A stretch of DNA of 64,000 nucleotides from CAZPHU01 sp964419255 (GTDB lineage Bacteria; Fibrobacterota; Chitinivibrionia; Chitinivibrionales; CAYFVL01), in assembly GCA_964419255.1 (NCBI GenBank), contig CAYQOU010000012.1:1-64000 (forward strand), given 5' to 3'. The translations under genes were made by a program, and so were the position numbers. Below the pieces are notes generated by a model. The model made no database searches, had not been told where the DNA came from, and saw nothing but the letters and a program-made list of their open reading frames with translations. Positions 25,697 to 34,821 of the stretch are shown piece by piece. Within the stretch, counting starts at the first letter, position 1, and every line of letters begins with the position of its first letter.

Positions 25697-27143
25697 AATG
25701 TTTTGCCGAATGCATGATGATAGTTATATTACTAACCGAGGAATTATGATCAGACAAATCGCTCTTGTTACCTTCAAGCATCGCAAAATATGAGGAGCTA
25801 TCATATTCTAAAGCACACGGGTCGATGGACTTAAACGGGTGGGGAGAGTAAATAATGAAGAATTCCCCCATCCCGTGTGGTTTCGTAACAAGCAGGTCTT
25901 GAACAAGAAGCTTTTCGTGTTCTAAATTTTGGTCATCTATATAACAGTTTAGCAGTTTCGGATCAATAACATTAAACCGTCCATCGTCGTTTTTATAAAG
26001 AACCCTGATATACCCCTGTTGGTTACTTTTGAGGTACAGTCTGAGTGTGTCGCCCATAGATACATGCACGGTATCTTCACCATGGTTGGACCAAATTTTT
26101 ATCGGATGCCGCTTTGTTATATCGCGGTGTCTGGTTGGCACAATGGCGATGCGGCTGCCGGCTACCATAGTTTTGTGAGTAACCGAATAAACTGACATGG
26201 TAATAATAAAATTCCTGCTATAGCGTTGGACAGAGATATGTGCCGAATAATCAGCCCCGCGGACGGATGCTCTAATGAGGGCTTCATAGGGTGAGATAAT
26301 CCCTTTTGAAAGTGCAATCGGGAGAATCGGGGAAAGATTCGTATGTTTTTCAATCAATGATGAAACTGTATGAGGTATGTTTACGCCGCTTATCCATTCA
26401 GGGTAATCCGCCTGCGAAAAGGTAAAATGTAAATTTCCTTTGAGCGAATGTAAATCATCATATATCACATAAAGAAGTCGCATCATTCCGGCCATAAGAC
26501 TGGTTACTGTATCTTTAGAAGCGTCTTCAAGGGGGGTATATTTTTTAACGATACCCAGGAGGTATAAAGATTCGCGTTGCTTCGACAACTTCTGCTCGAT
26601 CTGTTTTGCCCCCAATAGAGTCTCCAGTGCTTTGATCTCCGCTCCCGCCCCCATGAGTGAGTCGGCTAGACTAATCATTCGCATGTGCTCTTCACGTAAA
26701 CTTTCCCATTTGTTTAAATGGTCAGTGCGGGCCGATTCCAAATTCAGAACAGCTAAAGCATACACAGGACTTTTCTTATTCCGGTAATATATTTTCGTCT
26801 CCAGACCACTCAAATGTATTGAACTGTATTCTTCGACTATTTCTGAGTAAGAGTCAATATCAAATGTGCCGTCACTCCCGTTGCTGCTGTGTGTTGAAAA
26901 ATGCGACTTTATCTGTATGGAAAGGCCCAGCTTTTTAACCAGATCAGCTCTTGCTCTGGCCCGTGCTATGCCGATTTTTTGGGAAAGTGTCGTACACCTG
27001 TTGCAGGAGGACAAGCCAAATCCGCTAACGATCTTACTCGATGAGGATAAGTCGTTACGGCCATTGTGTTCTACCCACAAAGGTTTGGCCTGCGGATTTG
27101 TGATAACGGCAAATAACATTATGATAATGAAGAGTGCAATCAT
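25671..27143 (-). CDS. Exported LPP20-like/DUF4384 domain protein
   Basis: This 490-aa protein has an N-terminal signal peptide (hydrophobic residues 2-17, ending near NPQAKP). Residues about 35-135 look like an LPP20/DUF4384-associated domain: GFGLSS, then IARARARADLVKKLG, with repeated Ala/Arg helices as in the neighbouring LPP20 lipoprotein. Residues about 355-455 match DUF4384 (MGDTLRLYLKSNQQGYIRVLY, shown in part: GDTLRLYLKSN, GYIRVLYKN, FFIIYSP), a domain often fused to or adjacent to caspase-like peptidases. It is the last gene of the four-gene operon, two bases after the caspase stop. The caspase-DUF4384 pairing suggests a partner or regulator of the peptidase. Confidence 0.72.
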   Translation of the reverse strand: MIALFIIIMLFAVITNPQAKPLWVEHNGRNDLSSSSKIVSGFGLSSCNRCTTLSQKIGIARARARADLVKKLGLSIQIKSHFSTHSSNGSDGTFDIDSYSEIVEEYSSIHLSGLETKIYYRNKKSPVYALAVLNLESARTDHLNKWESLREEHMRMISLADSLMGAGAEIKALETLLGAKQIEQKLSKQRESLYLLGIVKKYTPLEDASKDTVTSLMAGMMRLLYVIYDDLHSLKGNLHFTFSQADYPEWISGVNIPHTVSSLIEKHTNLSPILPIALSKGIISPYEALIRASVRGADYSAHISVQRYSRNFIITMSVYSVTHKTMVAGSRIAIVPTRHRDITKRHPIKIWSNHGEDTVHVSMGDTLRLYLKSNQQGYIRVLYKNDDGRFNVIDPKLLNCYIDDQNLEHEKLLVQDLLVTKPHGMGEFFIIYSPHPFKSIDPCALEYDSSSYFAMLEGNKSDLSDHNSSVSNITIIMHSAKHSRKPDMSD

Positions 27144-27145
27144 GG

Positions 27146-29872
27146 TTAATGATATTTGTTTACTAATGCTATGGGGTAATCCTGCATGCCGGGTGGCTTG
27201 GTGGTCACCGGAGTTTGGCGACCATCGGTCAACTCACGTACCCGTCTGGATATATACGTTTCAAGCATATTCACCGTTATATATCCTCCTCCATAAAAGT
27301 CAGCTTTTCCCTGAAAAGCTTCGATAACCGCTCTGCAAAATGCTCCATTTTGATATCTGGGTAGCTCCTCGGAAAACTGGTTTGACATTGAAGATGAAAA
27401 CAGGATGATCCCGGAGCCTGCGTGGTTGAGCTGTTTAAGTAGAGGCCTTATGAATCCGGATGGTGACCGTCTGGGTGGAGAAAAATTCCCCGCGAAACAC
27501 GCATCCAGAAAACATATTACCTTGCCAGGTATACGTGCCAGTGCAGTTTCAAGCTCATCTTCGCTGATACCGGTCGATAATAACCGATTCGGTGAACCAT
27601 CATGAGGAATAAAGTAAAATCTTGAGTGTGAATCTGTTACTCCATGCCCGGCTATAAAAACCATGGTGACGTCTTGAGCCCCTGCTGCCTGCGAGAGCCA
27701 CTGAAATGAATCGAGAATACTGTCGCGTGTCGCTTTATTGTCGGTATATGTTTTAGTTTCAATATTATGATACAATCTGGTTTGTCGGGGAGCAACAGAG
27801 ACGATGAATTCCCGGGCATCTTTTGCGGCATAGGACAAATCAAGGCTGCTGTTCTTATAGCGAGATACTCCGACTGCCAGCATAAACAGTCTTGGTTTGT
27901 ATAGAAACTCTGAATAAGAAATGGCTTTTTCTGGGCGATAAACAGTCTGTGCTGTTGCCTTTGGACCGTAACCGTTACAGTTGCGGGCAACTGCCTCGAT
28001 TGTATTATTCCCCTGCAGTAATTTTACGCGATAGGAATGAATTATTTCTGAATCATTAATCGGACGCAGACCGCGCAAAACGGCTTGCGCTTTTATTCCA
28101 TTTGTGGTTACTGTTATGTCTGATGGACTGCATTTCGGAGGCGACCATACGCTGATATCTATAATGATCACGCTGTCGGCGATAGAATGTACCTGCCTGG
28201 GGGCGTCTATTGTAACGTATGGCGTTATACTTTCATGCAAACGTTTTTCAGAGTGTATTATGCCGGCTGATGCTTCCTTGATTTTTTGAGGATAATGAAA
28301 TGAACCATCGAGATGAGAAAACTTATACGCCAGCGGAATGTTATCCTCTTTTCTGTCAACTAACAGAGTTAGCAGGTTTTTGCCGTCTGCTGTTCCGCAC
28401 CAGTAACCAGTTGGTGTCCATGCAAGCCAATTCTTCCCTTCTTCAAAGATGCACGCTGATAACGTCTGTTTCCCGTCCGAAACCCTGTACCACCGCAGAA
28501 TACCGTCATTATGAACGGCAACTATCTGTTTGGTCGCATGTGCAACATGTACAAATTTTATTTCTGAGTGGACAGGGAATTTGTGAATAATGTTCCCCTG
28601 AGAATTTTCAATGGTTAGTAGTTTACTATGAGAGCGCACCTTAAACGTTTGGCCCCTGTCTGAAGTACTACCTGCAAACTTTCGAACACTTTTGTCAGTG
28701 TCGTATATTGACCCATTAACCTGGTGAGTGAGTCTGTTTTCCGATAGATTGAGACGAAACCATCTATTATTTACGGCTACGTCAATGATATCAGCTTCCT
28801 CAGATAAGCGAAAAGATGAAGACACTTGAAGTAAAGGTGATGTGTGTGAATATCTTACAGCACCGGAAGGAGTGATCCTGCTCAGCTGCCCAAGCGATGT
28901 GGTTATGATTGTTTCATGCGTTCGCGTTGTGATAATATCTGTGGGTGCTCCATATCCGGCAGAAAAGTTTACAATCTTCTTCGGTGCGGGCGTGCGTCTC
29001 CAAATGGAAATCTCAAGAGGAGTATCATGCGAAAACATTCTGCCGTTAGCACTAACCAGATGATTATCATCGAGCCATTCAACCACTGTGAGTTTGTCGG
29101 GAGTAGATGATCTTTCATGAGCCAAATCAGTATTTCCTGAGATCAATTCGACGATGCTTATGTGCGGGGAGCCGGTGTATCCCACGGCTAATTCTTCATT
29201 GTGCGGCGAAAATGCAACCGAATACGGACGGCGTGCGGATGTTAGAAGTGTTCGTGGTTCGAAAGTGTTTCTTGAGTGTAAAGTAACTGTACCATCTGAA
29301 GAGGCAGTGACAATACCCGTTTTTTCACTGGCGGCTGAATTGAAAATAGTGGTTCCGGATTGAATGGATGCGACAGGCTCCCACGTTTCGGTCTGGAAAA
29401 CTACTCCTCCTCCATAATAGAGTGAAATTACCAAGAACCGACCATCAGGTGTAAAAAGCAGATCTGAAACGGGATGAGTAAGTGGGCCAACCCTTCCGGT
29501 TTGTCTCCCAGAGAAAGGATCTAATAGATAAACCCAGTAGGTTTCGGTGCCGGAGGCGGTTATGCCCCCCATCGCCGCAATGGATGCATCAGGGCTAAAG
29601 GCTGCGGCATAGAGGTTTCCGGTGGAGGCGTTATGTTGCGGGGGGAAAAAGGTGCGTATGTTTTTGCCAGAACGTGCATCCCACAGTATGGCACATTTAT
29701 CTTTCCCCGCAGTAATAATGAATGCTTCCGATGAATCGATGGCAAGTCGGCTGATCAGATCCGTATGCATACCTGGTGTAAGGCGGACACGAGATTGAAA
29801 GGCGGAGGCAGAAATGAAGATGCTTGCAAAAATGCAGAGTAAAGAAACTTTTTTTATCTTGTGCAGCCACAT
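27146..29872 (-). CDS. Exported WD40-repeat protein with a C-terminal caspase-like peptidase domain
   Basis: This 908-aa protein has a signal peptide (MWLHKIKKVSLLCIFASIF, cleaved near ASAF), so it should act in the periplasm or at the surface. Residues about 30-385 form WD40-like beta-propeller blades (SRLAIDSSEAFIITAGKD, FSPDASIAAMGG, FTPDGRFLVIS). Then come a WTPTGYWCGTADG linker (about 487-500), an Ig-like strand region (about 550-645) and a C14 caspase/metacaspase domain (about 655-905). The catalytic dyad is visible: His743 in IAGHGV and Cys792 in FLDACFAGN. ATG at 29872 is chosen for the signal peptide; a frame extension to 29926 is unlikely. It is the third gene of the minus-strand operon. 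Known caspases of this group cleave after basic residues, but the target here is unknown. Confidence 0.85.
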   Translation of the reverse strand: MWLHKIKKVSLLCIFASIFISASAFQSRVRLTPGMHTDLISRLAIDSSEAFIITAGKDKCAILWDARSGKNIRTFFPPQHNASTGNLYAAAFSPDASIAAMGGITASGTETYWVYLLDPFSGRQTGRVGPLTHPVSDLLFTPDGRFLVISLYYGGGVVFQTETWEPVASIQSGTTIFNSAASEKTGIVTASSDGTVTLHSRNTFEPRTLLTSARRPYSVAFSPHNEELAVGYTGSPHISIVELISGNTDLAHERSSTPDKLTVVEWLDDNHLVSANGRMFSHDTPLEISIWRRTPAPKKIVNFSAGYGAPTDIITTRTHETIITTSLGQLSRITPSGAVRYSHTSPLLQVSSSFRLSEEADIIDVAVNNRWFRLNLSENRLTHQVNGSIYDTDKSVRKFAGSTSDRGQTFKVRSHSKLLTIENSQGNIIHKFPVHSEIKFVHVAHATKQIVAVHNDGILRWYRVSDGKQTLSACIFEEGKNWLAWTPTGYWCGTADGKNLLTLLVDRKEDNIPLAYKFSHLDGSFHYPQKIKEASAGIIHSEKRLHESITPYVTIDAPRQVHSIADSVIIIDISVWSPPKCSPSDITVTTNGIKAQAVLRGLRPINDSEIIHSYRVKLLQGNNTIEAVARNCNGYGPKATAQTVYRPEKAISYSEFLYKPRLFMLAVGVSRYKNSSLDLSYAAKDAREFIVSVAPRQTRLYHNIETKTYTDNKATRDSILDSFQWLSQAAGAQDVTMVFIAGHGVTDSHSRFYFIPHDGSPNRLLSTGISEDELETALARIPGKVICFLDACFAGNFSPPRRSPSGFIRPLLKQLNHAGSGIILFSSSMSNQFSEELPRYQNGAFCRAVIEAFQGKADFYGGGYITVNMLETYISRRVRELTDGRQTPVTTKPPGMQDYPIALVNKYH

Positions 29873-29935
29873 GGTATCGTTTTTCCCGTGAAAAAGTTGA
29901 TCACTCCATAAGTGGTTTGAGTACAAGCTGCAATC

Positions 29936-30490
29936 CTAATCCGATATATTATTCATCATTTGCCTTTCTCGCTTTACCCGCTGCTCAAGTTTTTTGTATG
30001 CTTCCATTGCCCGAAAGGATGTGTATGATCTTGTCTTATCATCGAGGAGCTCCTTGAGTTTTTCGGCTGATATAACCACCAGAACTTTTGCAGAAAAGGA
30101 ATCGGAATCCTTTTGTCTGATCATCGATTTGGCAATAGATGAACCGCTTATATCCATTGATGAAAATACTTCCATCACCTGGCTGTGCTCATCTCCGGGA
30201 TGTCCATTTACGGCTTGCAGATAGTCTTTCTGCAAAGCGTTAACCTCCGCCTGGAACTGTCGCGCAAGCTCTGCACGTGCCTGCATAGTTGCCTTATTAC
30301 GGGCGATCGTTTCATTGGGGCCGTCGGCCGTACCGATGGCATAGACCGATTGGTGATATTTATTTTCGACAAGTTCAATCAGCTCGTCCGGTGTGTCATC
30401 TACATAACCCTTATTGACGGGCTTTGGCCCGCACCCGACAACCATCGAAAATATAGCGAACCCGATTATAAAAGTTGAGCGTCTTTTCAT
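29936..30490 (-). CDS. LPP20-family lipoprotein
   Basis: This 184-aa protein has a lipoprotein signal (MKRRSTFIIGFAIFSMVVGC, lipobox VVGC with Cys20), so it is membrane-anchored. The mature region has the LPP20 pattern: AIGTADGPNETIARNKATM followed by an Ala/Arg-rich helix (QARAELARQF) and SAKVLVVISAEKLKELL. LPP20 proteins are outer-membrane lipoproteins in Helicobacter and Vibrio and are often linked to envelope or flagellar structures, but their biochemical role is not established. It lies 17 bp downstream of the transglycosylase gene and 63 bp upstream of the caspase gene. AGGAGGTTTTTT precedes the ATG. Confidence 0.85.
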   Translation of the reverse strand: MKRRSTFIIGFAIFSMVVGCGPKPVNKGYVDDTPDELIELVENKYHQSVYAIGTADGPNETIARNKATMQARAELARQFQAEVNALQKDYLQAVNGHPGDEHSQVMEVFSSMDISGSSIAKSMIRQKDSDSFSAKVLVVISAEKLKELLDDKTRSYTSFRAMEAYKKLEQRVKRERQMMNNISD

Positions 30491-30507
30491 AAAAAACCTC
30501 CTGTGGT

Positions 30508-31752
30508 TTATTTCTTTTGCAACTGCGCCAGTTGTTTACTGGAATAGTATGGCATGAAAGATACTACCTTTTGTAAATAAATACGTGTTTCTCTGTATGG
30601 AAGATTAACCGTTAAAAAGTCAAAAACTTTGTCAGCACCCTGCATCTTGTTGATTGCTATTATTGCTTTAGGCAAATGGAAGGTTCCTGAAAATGCTTTT
30701 GCAACATTGCCGGGACCGGTATTGTATCCGGCGATACTGCAATAGGTCACACTGAGTGAATCTTTAATCTTCCCGAAATGGTACCGGTGCAGGAGAAAGA
30801 GGTAAACACAGCCGAGATGAATGTTTGTCTCGGGATCCAACAGTGCGGCTACCGTCGGTATACGATCTTTACCGTATAAATACTTGTAGGCATCAAGTGC
30901 ACCACCATCAGGAACCAGTTGCATAAGGCCTATGGCATTTGATCGTGAGCGGGCCATGGGGTTGAAATTGGACTCGGCATGCATGGTAGCCAGAATAAGG
31001 GAAACATCAAGGTCGTAGCGTCGAGCGTATTTTTCTACAATCGGAAGGAAAGGTTTCATCATGTGATAGTCCGATTCGGTTGCGATACCAAATTCGACAC
31101 GGAATACCTTTTGAACCTTCCCGTTTACAACCGAGCTGATCGTATCAGCTTTGCTGACTTTTTCAGAAGAAAAACGATCTATCTGGTTTTGAGAAATCAG
31201 ATGTCTGCCGATGCTGTCGGTAAGAATCGGAAATAGTATTGGACTCTTCATGATTGTATGCAGAGAGTCCTTGCCGGCAACCGGAACCAGTGTGCCAAAG
31301 CCTTTACTGGTAATAATGCGGCTTATCGCTTTCTTGAGACGTGATCGCATCTCCTTCGCACTTTCATCGCTCCTGCCCGTTGCCTCGACAGTGACTTTCT
31401 TAGCTTTGTAGTCAACTTGTGCAACACTGTAACCATCCGGGCTGAACTCTACCCATCTGGATGGTGTCGGCTGTACATAATGCCCCCAGATGCGTAACAT
31501 AGAATCTTCGAAAGCCTTTATCGCAAACTTTTGACGAGATTGCCAGGATTGGAACTCCTGTTTGCTCTGGGTCGATTTGTTCTGTGTTTCGAAGGCATAG
31601 CGATAAAACTTCTTCTTTTCGCTCTGCCAGTATTGTGCATTCTGTATTCTCTGCTTCTGGATAAAAGAGGAAAATGTCTCTGTTGTATCTGCCTTCAATC
31701 CGATGGACATGGACATGGTGATAAGAAGAAATGATAATACCGTCACTGTCAT
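30508..31752 (-). CDS. MltC-like lytic transglycosylase
   Basis: This 414-aa exported enzyme is predicted to cleave the MurNAc-GlcNAc bond of peptidoglycan with anhydro-muropeptide formation. The signal peptide covers residues 1-21 (MTVTVLSFLLITMSMSIGLKA). Residues about 50-215 are the DUF3393-type N-terminal domain of MltC. Residues about 230-400 are the SLT domain, with catalytic Glu260 in HAESNFNP, SNAIGLMQLVP, and SIAGYNTGPGNVAKAF. Unlike E. coli MltC, there is no lipobox cysteine. It is the first gene of the operon with LPP20, WD40-caspase and DUF4384, under a sigma-54 promoter motif facing the divergent S41 peptidase gene. Confidence 0.88.
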   Translation of the reverse strand: MTVTVLSFLLITMSMSIGLKADTTETFSSFIQKQRIQNAQYWQSEKKKFYRYAFETQNKSTQSKQEFQSWQSRQKFAIKAFEDSMLRIWGHYVQPTPSRWVEFSPDGYSVAQVDYKAKKVTVEATGRSDESAKEMRSRLKKAISRIITSKGFGTLVPVAGKDSLHTIMKSPILFPILTDSIGRHLISQNQIDRFSSEKVSKADTISSVVNGKVQKVFRVEFGIATESDYHMMKPFLPIVEKYARRYDLDVSLILATMHAESNFNPMARSRSNAIGLMQLVPDGGALDAYKYLYGKDRIPTVAALLDPETNIHLGCVYLFLLHRYHFGKIKDSLSVTYCSIAGYNTGPGNVAKAFSGTFHLPKAIIAINKMQGADKVFDFLTVNLPYRETRIYLQKVVSFMPYYSSKQLAQLQKK

Positions 31753-31829
31753 GGGGATCTATACCCTTAAATAGGTGAATGTAAATGGATCAGTATCACG
31801 TTGTCAAACGGAGACTCATCTATCACTGG

Positions 31830-31845
31830 TGCAAATGCTATGCCG
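31830..31845 (-). promoter_or_regulatory. Predicted sigma-54 promoter of the transglycosylase-caspase operon
   Basis: On the minus strand the sequence CGGCATAGCATTTGCA has exact GG-N10-GC spacing with a consensus TTTGCA -12 box. It lies about 78 bp upstream of the transglycosylase start codon and back-to-back with a second sigma-54 motif at 31892. Confidence 0.55.
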
Positions 31846-31891
31846 CCATTTTGTTCGTTAAGTAATTTCTTTAGGAATACCGGGTGAAAAA

Positions 31892-31907
31892 TGGCACGGG
31901 ATATGCG
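31892..31907 (+). promoter_or_regulatory. Predicted sigma-54 promoter of the S41 peptidase
   Basis: TGGCACGGGATATGCG carries the consensus -24 box TGGCACG and a -12 box ATGC with exact spacing, 55 bp before the start codon at 31963. Confidence 0.65.
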
Positions 31908-31962
31908 TTAAATTAAGGTGAACCGGTAAAATACACACACGCTTTTTGGGGAAGAACCGTAT

Positions 31963-33252
31963 ATGGTTAATACAACAGAATTCAGACATCTTTTACTGTC
32001 AGGTGTATTTTCGATTATCCCCTTAATTATCGGGTGCGCAGATTCAGAAAACACCCCAACGGGACCTTCCTCCATAGATGTATCCGATGAGTACCTTTTC
32101 GTCTGGCAGTTTCTGGATGTTTTTTTCATTTTTAGAGAAGATCTGCCGGCCGACCCCTATGCTTTCCAAACACCTCAGCACCTCTATTTAAGCGTTAATG
32201 AGCCATATACCCGATACTATCCCCCCGACAGTCTGGATCACATCAACTCTTCTTTGAGCACTCGAAAAAGCGGTATGGGAATCATGGTCGACAGCGTTAC
32301 AAATGGCTATGTAGTCACGGATGTTTTCTCTCGATCCCCGGCACAGCAGGCCGGAGTGCAGGTCGGAGACATAATCTTATCTATAAACGGGCAGAGCCTG
32401 GCGGGAATCAGCTTTGCAGAACTCCCGGATTTGCTCGGTGGGCAGGTGGGTGATCAGAAGAGGCTGCGAATCGGGCGTGATCAACAGCAAATAACGGTGA
32501 CAGTGATACTGGATGAGTTTCATTCGCCGTCGGTTTTTATTGACAGTGTGGATGAGGCAACCGCATATATACGCATAACCTCTTTTCTAAACAATACAAT
32601 CGCGGAGGGCGGAACTGCTGAGGAATTCGACAGTGCATTACAAAATACCCGGTGGGCGGAAAATACCATCCTGGATCTGAGAAACAACCCGGGAGGAGAA
32701 TTGGAGCAATGCATTCGTGTCACCAGCGAATTTCTTCAGGACTCCACCCCGTTGGTTACCGTCAGGCAGAGGGTGCTGATCTCCGAGGAGCGGGCAGAAG
32801 GACGTACTGAAGAGCTGGTGTGGCGATCCTCACCCGAAGGCGGGGATGCGCGGGGGCGCAATTTTTACGTGCTGCAAAATAATACAACCGCCAGCGCCTC
32901 CGAGATCCTCATCGTCAGTCTCAATCAGTATCGCCCGGAGGTGCGTACCATCGGAAGCACCACATTTGGTAAGGCTCGCGGACAGGTGCTTGGGGTCACT
33001 CCAGATTCGGGGATTGCACGAGTGACGTATGCCACAATATCTCCCGTACAGGCGCCCGACTACGATGTCGTAGGCATAAGTCCCGAGATAGCTGTGGAGT
33101 CTCAAAGTGCCCTGGATGTGGCCCTGCAGCTCAGCCGTGAGTCCACCGCGCGCAAAACAGGCTCATCAGGGAGCCTGGCAGGTCGGGTCGCGCTCATGCA
33201 GCGATTATATAACCTGGAGGGTGAACCCATACTGTTGGTAAGACGACCGTGA
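31963..33252 (+). CDS. Lipoprotein C-terminal processing peptidase (S41) with PDZ domain
   Basis: This 429-aa protein has a lipobox (LIIGC, Cys about 26), so it is a membrane-anchored periplasmic serine protease. Residues about 105-180 form a PDZ domain (AQQAGVQVGDIILSINGQS). The S41 core follows with LDLRNNPGGELEQC, the catalytic-serine segment NTTASASEIL (Ser near residue 311) and TTFGKARGQ, whose Lys (about 337) completes the Ser/Lys pair. Such proteases trim C-termini of envelope proteins or activate stress pathways. Its own sigma-54 motif lies 55 bp upstream. The next promoter motif begins three bases after its stop. Confidence 0.9.
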   Translation: MVNTTEFRHLLLSGVFSIIPLIIGCADSENTPTGPSSIDVSDEYLFVWQFLDVFFIFREDLPADPYAFQTPQHLYLSVNEPYTRYYPPDSLDHINSSLSTRKSGMGIMVDSVTNGYVVTDVFSRSPAQQAGVQVGDIILSINGQSLAGISFAELPDLLGGQVGDQKRLRIGRDQQQITVTVILDEFHSPSVFIDSVDEATAYIRITSFLNNTIAEGGTAEEFDSALQNTRWAENTILDLRNNPGGELEQCIRVTSEFLQDSTPLVTVRQRVLISEERAEGRTEELVWRSSPEGGDARGRNFYVLQNNTTASASEILIVSLNQYRPEVRTIGSTTFGKARGQVLGVTPDSGIARVTYATISPVQAPDYDVVGISPEIAVESQSALDVALQLSRESTARKTGSSGSLAGRVALMQRLYNLEGEPILLVRRP

Positions 33253-33254
33253 CG

Positions 33255-33270
33255 TGGCATAAGAATTGCG
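33255..33270 (+). promoter_or_regulatory. Predicted sigma-54 promoter of the M23 peptidase
   Basis: TGGCATAAGAATTGCG fits the -24/-12 consensus with exact spacing. Transcription would begin near 33281, which favours the start codon at 33333 over 33294 for the gene downstream. Confidence 0.65.
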
Positions 33271-33332
33271 GTTGGTAAAGTCACCACAATCAAATGGTAG
33301 CGGATACAATGGCAGCAAGAAGGATACATTAC

Positions 33333-34685
33333 ATGAGAAAGCGCTTATTCGCATCGGCTATGGTTTTGATGGGAGGCTTTGGGGTGTTTGCCCTGATACA
33401 GGATAATTTTTTGTGGCCATCCTCAAGCTCCGAACATGTGCGACTTATTCGCAATACCAAGCCCGATACGAGAAACGACGACAAACATAAGCTTCTGGCC
33501 GCCAACCGCGCACTCAGCGGGGCGCTACCCGTTACCTTCCCCTTCCGCGAGGTCGGCTATCTGCAGGCTCTTCAACCTGCGGCTGCAGGGTATCTCTTTA
33601 AAGTGCATAAGGGCAGAAAGTTGAGGGTGGATTTCTCGCGTGATAAGAAAGATTCGGTCGATATTTTTTTCTATCTCTACGAGCTTCCGGCAGACTCATC
33701 TCTCGTCGGACTGCGCCCGGTGATCGTTCAGCGAGCCGATCACTTTACCTATGAGCCCGCCGAGGGGGGCAGGTTCTTTCTGCGGCTGTATGCCGAATCG
33801 TTTACTACGGTAAAGTACACACTGCGATTCGAATCTTCCCCTTCGCTGCATTTTCCGGTGGCAGGGGCGGGAAACAATGCCATCGGGTGCTATTTCGGTG
33901 CATCCAGAGGGGGAGGGGCTCGCAAACATCTGGGAATCGATATCTTTGCCCCCTATAATACTCCCGTGGTGGCATCCGCCGATGGAATCGTGACCAGGGT
34001 CACCCGGGATCGGTTGGGGGGAAAGGTGGTCTGGCTGCGAGAGGGGCGAAGGGGCCTATACTTCTACTATGCTCACCTGAGCAAGCAGCTGTGCCGTCCC
34101 GGTCAGCAGGTAGAGGCGGGGGATACGCTTGGATTGATCGGTCAGACGGGAAATGCTCACTCCACTGATCCGCATCTGCACTATGGTGTCTATGCGGGAG
34201 AGTTTATCGATCCCTACCCTTATGTATATAAGGCCAAGGAGCAGCCGGTTTTTGCCGATAGCGATGTCCGGCGGCTGGGGCAGTGGGCACGGGTCAAGAG
34301 AAATACTCTCCTGCGCGATGCGCCGAGTCAACTCTCTCCGGTTCACAAGGATGTTCCCCTGCACACGATGCTGCATGTCACCGGCTACAGACAGCATTGG
34401 GCGGAGGTTCGCCTCGCCGATGGGTATACCGGCTTTATTCCGCGTCACCAGATAGAGCCGGCGGCAAAGCCGATATTTGGAGTAACCATACATACTCCTT
34501 CCAGGCTCACTTTTTCCTCCGGCGGCACTGAGCCGGGGGCAAGCGATACCCTTCAGCCGGGCGATGCACTGTTGGTGTTTGGGAAGGTGGGCAAATCGCT
34601 TCACGTCCGTTCTTTCACCGGTCAGACCGGTTGGATACCACAGATGCATGCATCGGTGGTTTCATCGTCTGTGGAGTACCAGTAA
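33333..34685 (+). CDS. Exported M23 (LytM-type) peptidase with SH3-like domains
   Basis: This 450-aa predicted peptidoglycan endopeptidase or LytM activator has an N-terminal hydrophobic segment (residues 6-24, a signal peptide or anchor). The M23 domain spans about 170-285: zinc ligands are expected in KHLGIDIFAP (His, Asp) and DPHLHYGVY (HxH), preceded by the YAHLSK motif. All the metal ligands appear present, so it may be active. The C-terminal part (about 310-450) contains two SH3-like segments (RNTLLRDAPS and the repeat ending TGQTGWIPQ) for cell-wall binding. An in-frame ATG at 33294 or 33309 is less likely given the promoter position. Confidence 0.88.
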   Translation: MRKRLFASAMVLMGGFGVFALIQDNFLWPSSSSEHVRLIRNTKPDTRNDDKHKLLAANRALSGALPVTFPFREVGYLQALQPAAAGYLFKVHKGRKLRVDFSRDKKDSVDIFFYLYELPADSSLVGLRPVIVQRADHFTYEPAEGGRFFLRLYAESFTTVKYTLRFESSPSLHFPVAGAGNNAIGCYFGASRGGGARKHLGIDIFAPYNTPVVASADGIVTRVTRDRLGGKVVWLREGRRGLYFYYAHLSKQLCRPGQQVEAGDTLGLIGQTGNAHSTDPHLHYGVYAGEFIDPYPYVYKAKEQPVFADSDVRRLGQWARVKRNTLLRDAPSQLSPVHKDVPLHTMLHVTGYRQHWAEVRLADGYTGFIPRHQIEPAAKPIFGVTIHTPSRLTFSSGGTEPGASDTLQPGDALLVFGKVGKSLHVRSFTGQTGWIPQMHASVVSSSVEYQ

Positions 34686-34750
34686 TCATCGGTTTGCCGC
34701 CCGAGTTTTCCGACACTGCGGATCGGAGGGGAAGAAAGCACATCGCAAAT

Positions 34751-34766
34751 TGGCATGTGGGTTGCT
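34751..34766 (+). promoter_or_regulatory. Predicted sigma-54 promoter of the rhodanese operon
   Basis: TGGCATGTGGGTTGCT has GG-N10-GC spacing and a consensus TTGCT -12 box, 56 bp upstream of the sulfurtransferase start. A terminator at 37084-37121 defines the other end of the probable operon. Confidence 0.6.
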
Positions 34767-34821
34767 AAAGAATTAACCCCGGCAAGGACGAGCAACAGAA
34801 ACCTGATAAAGGAGAAGATTC

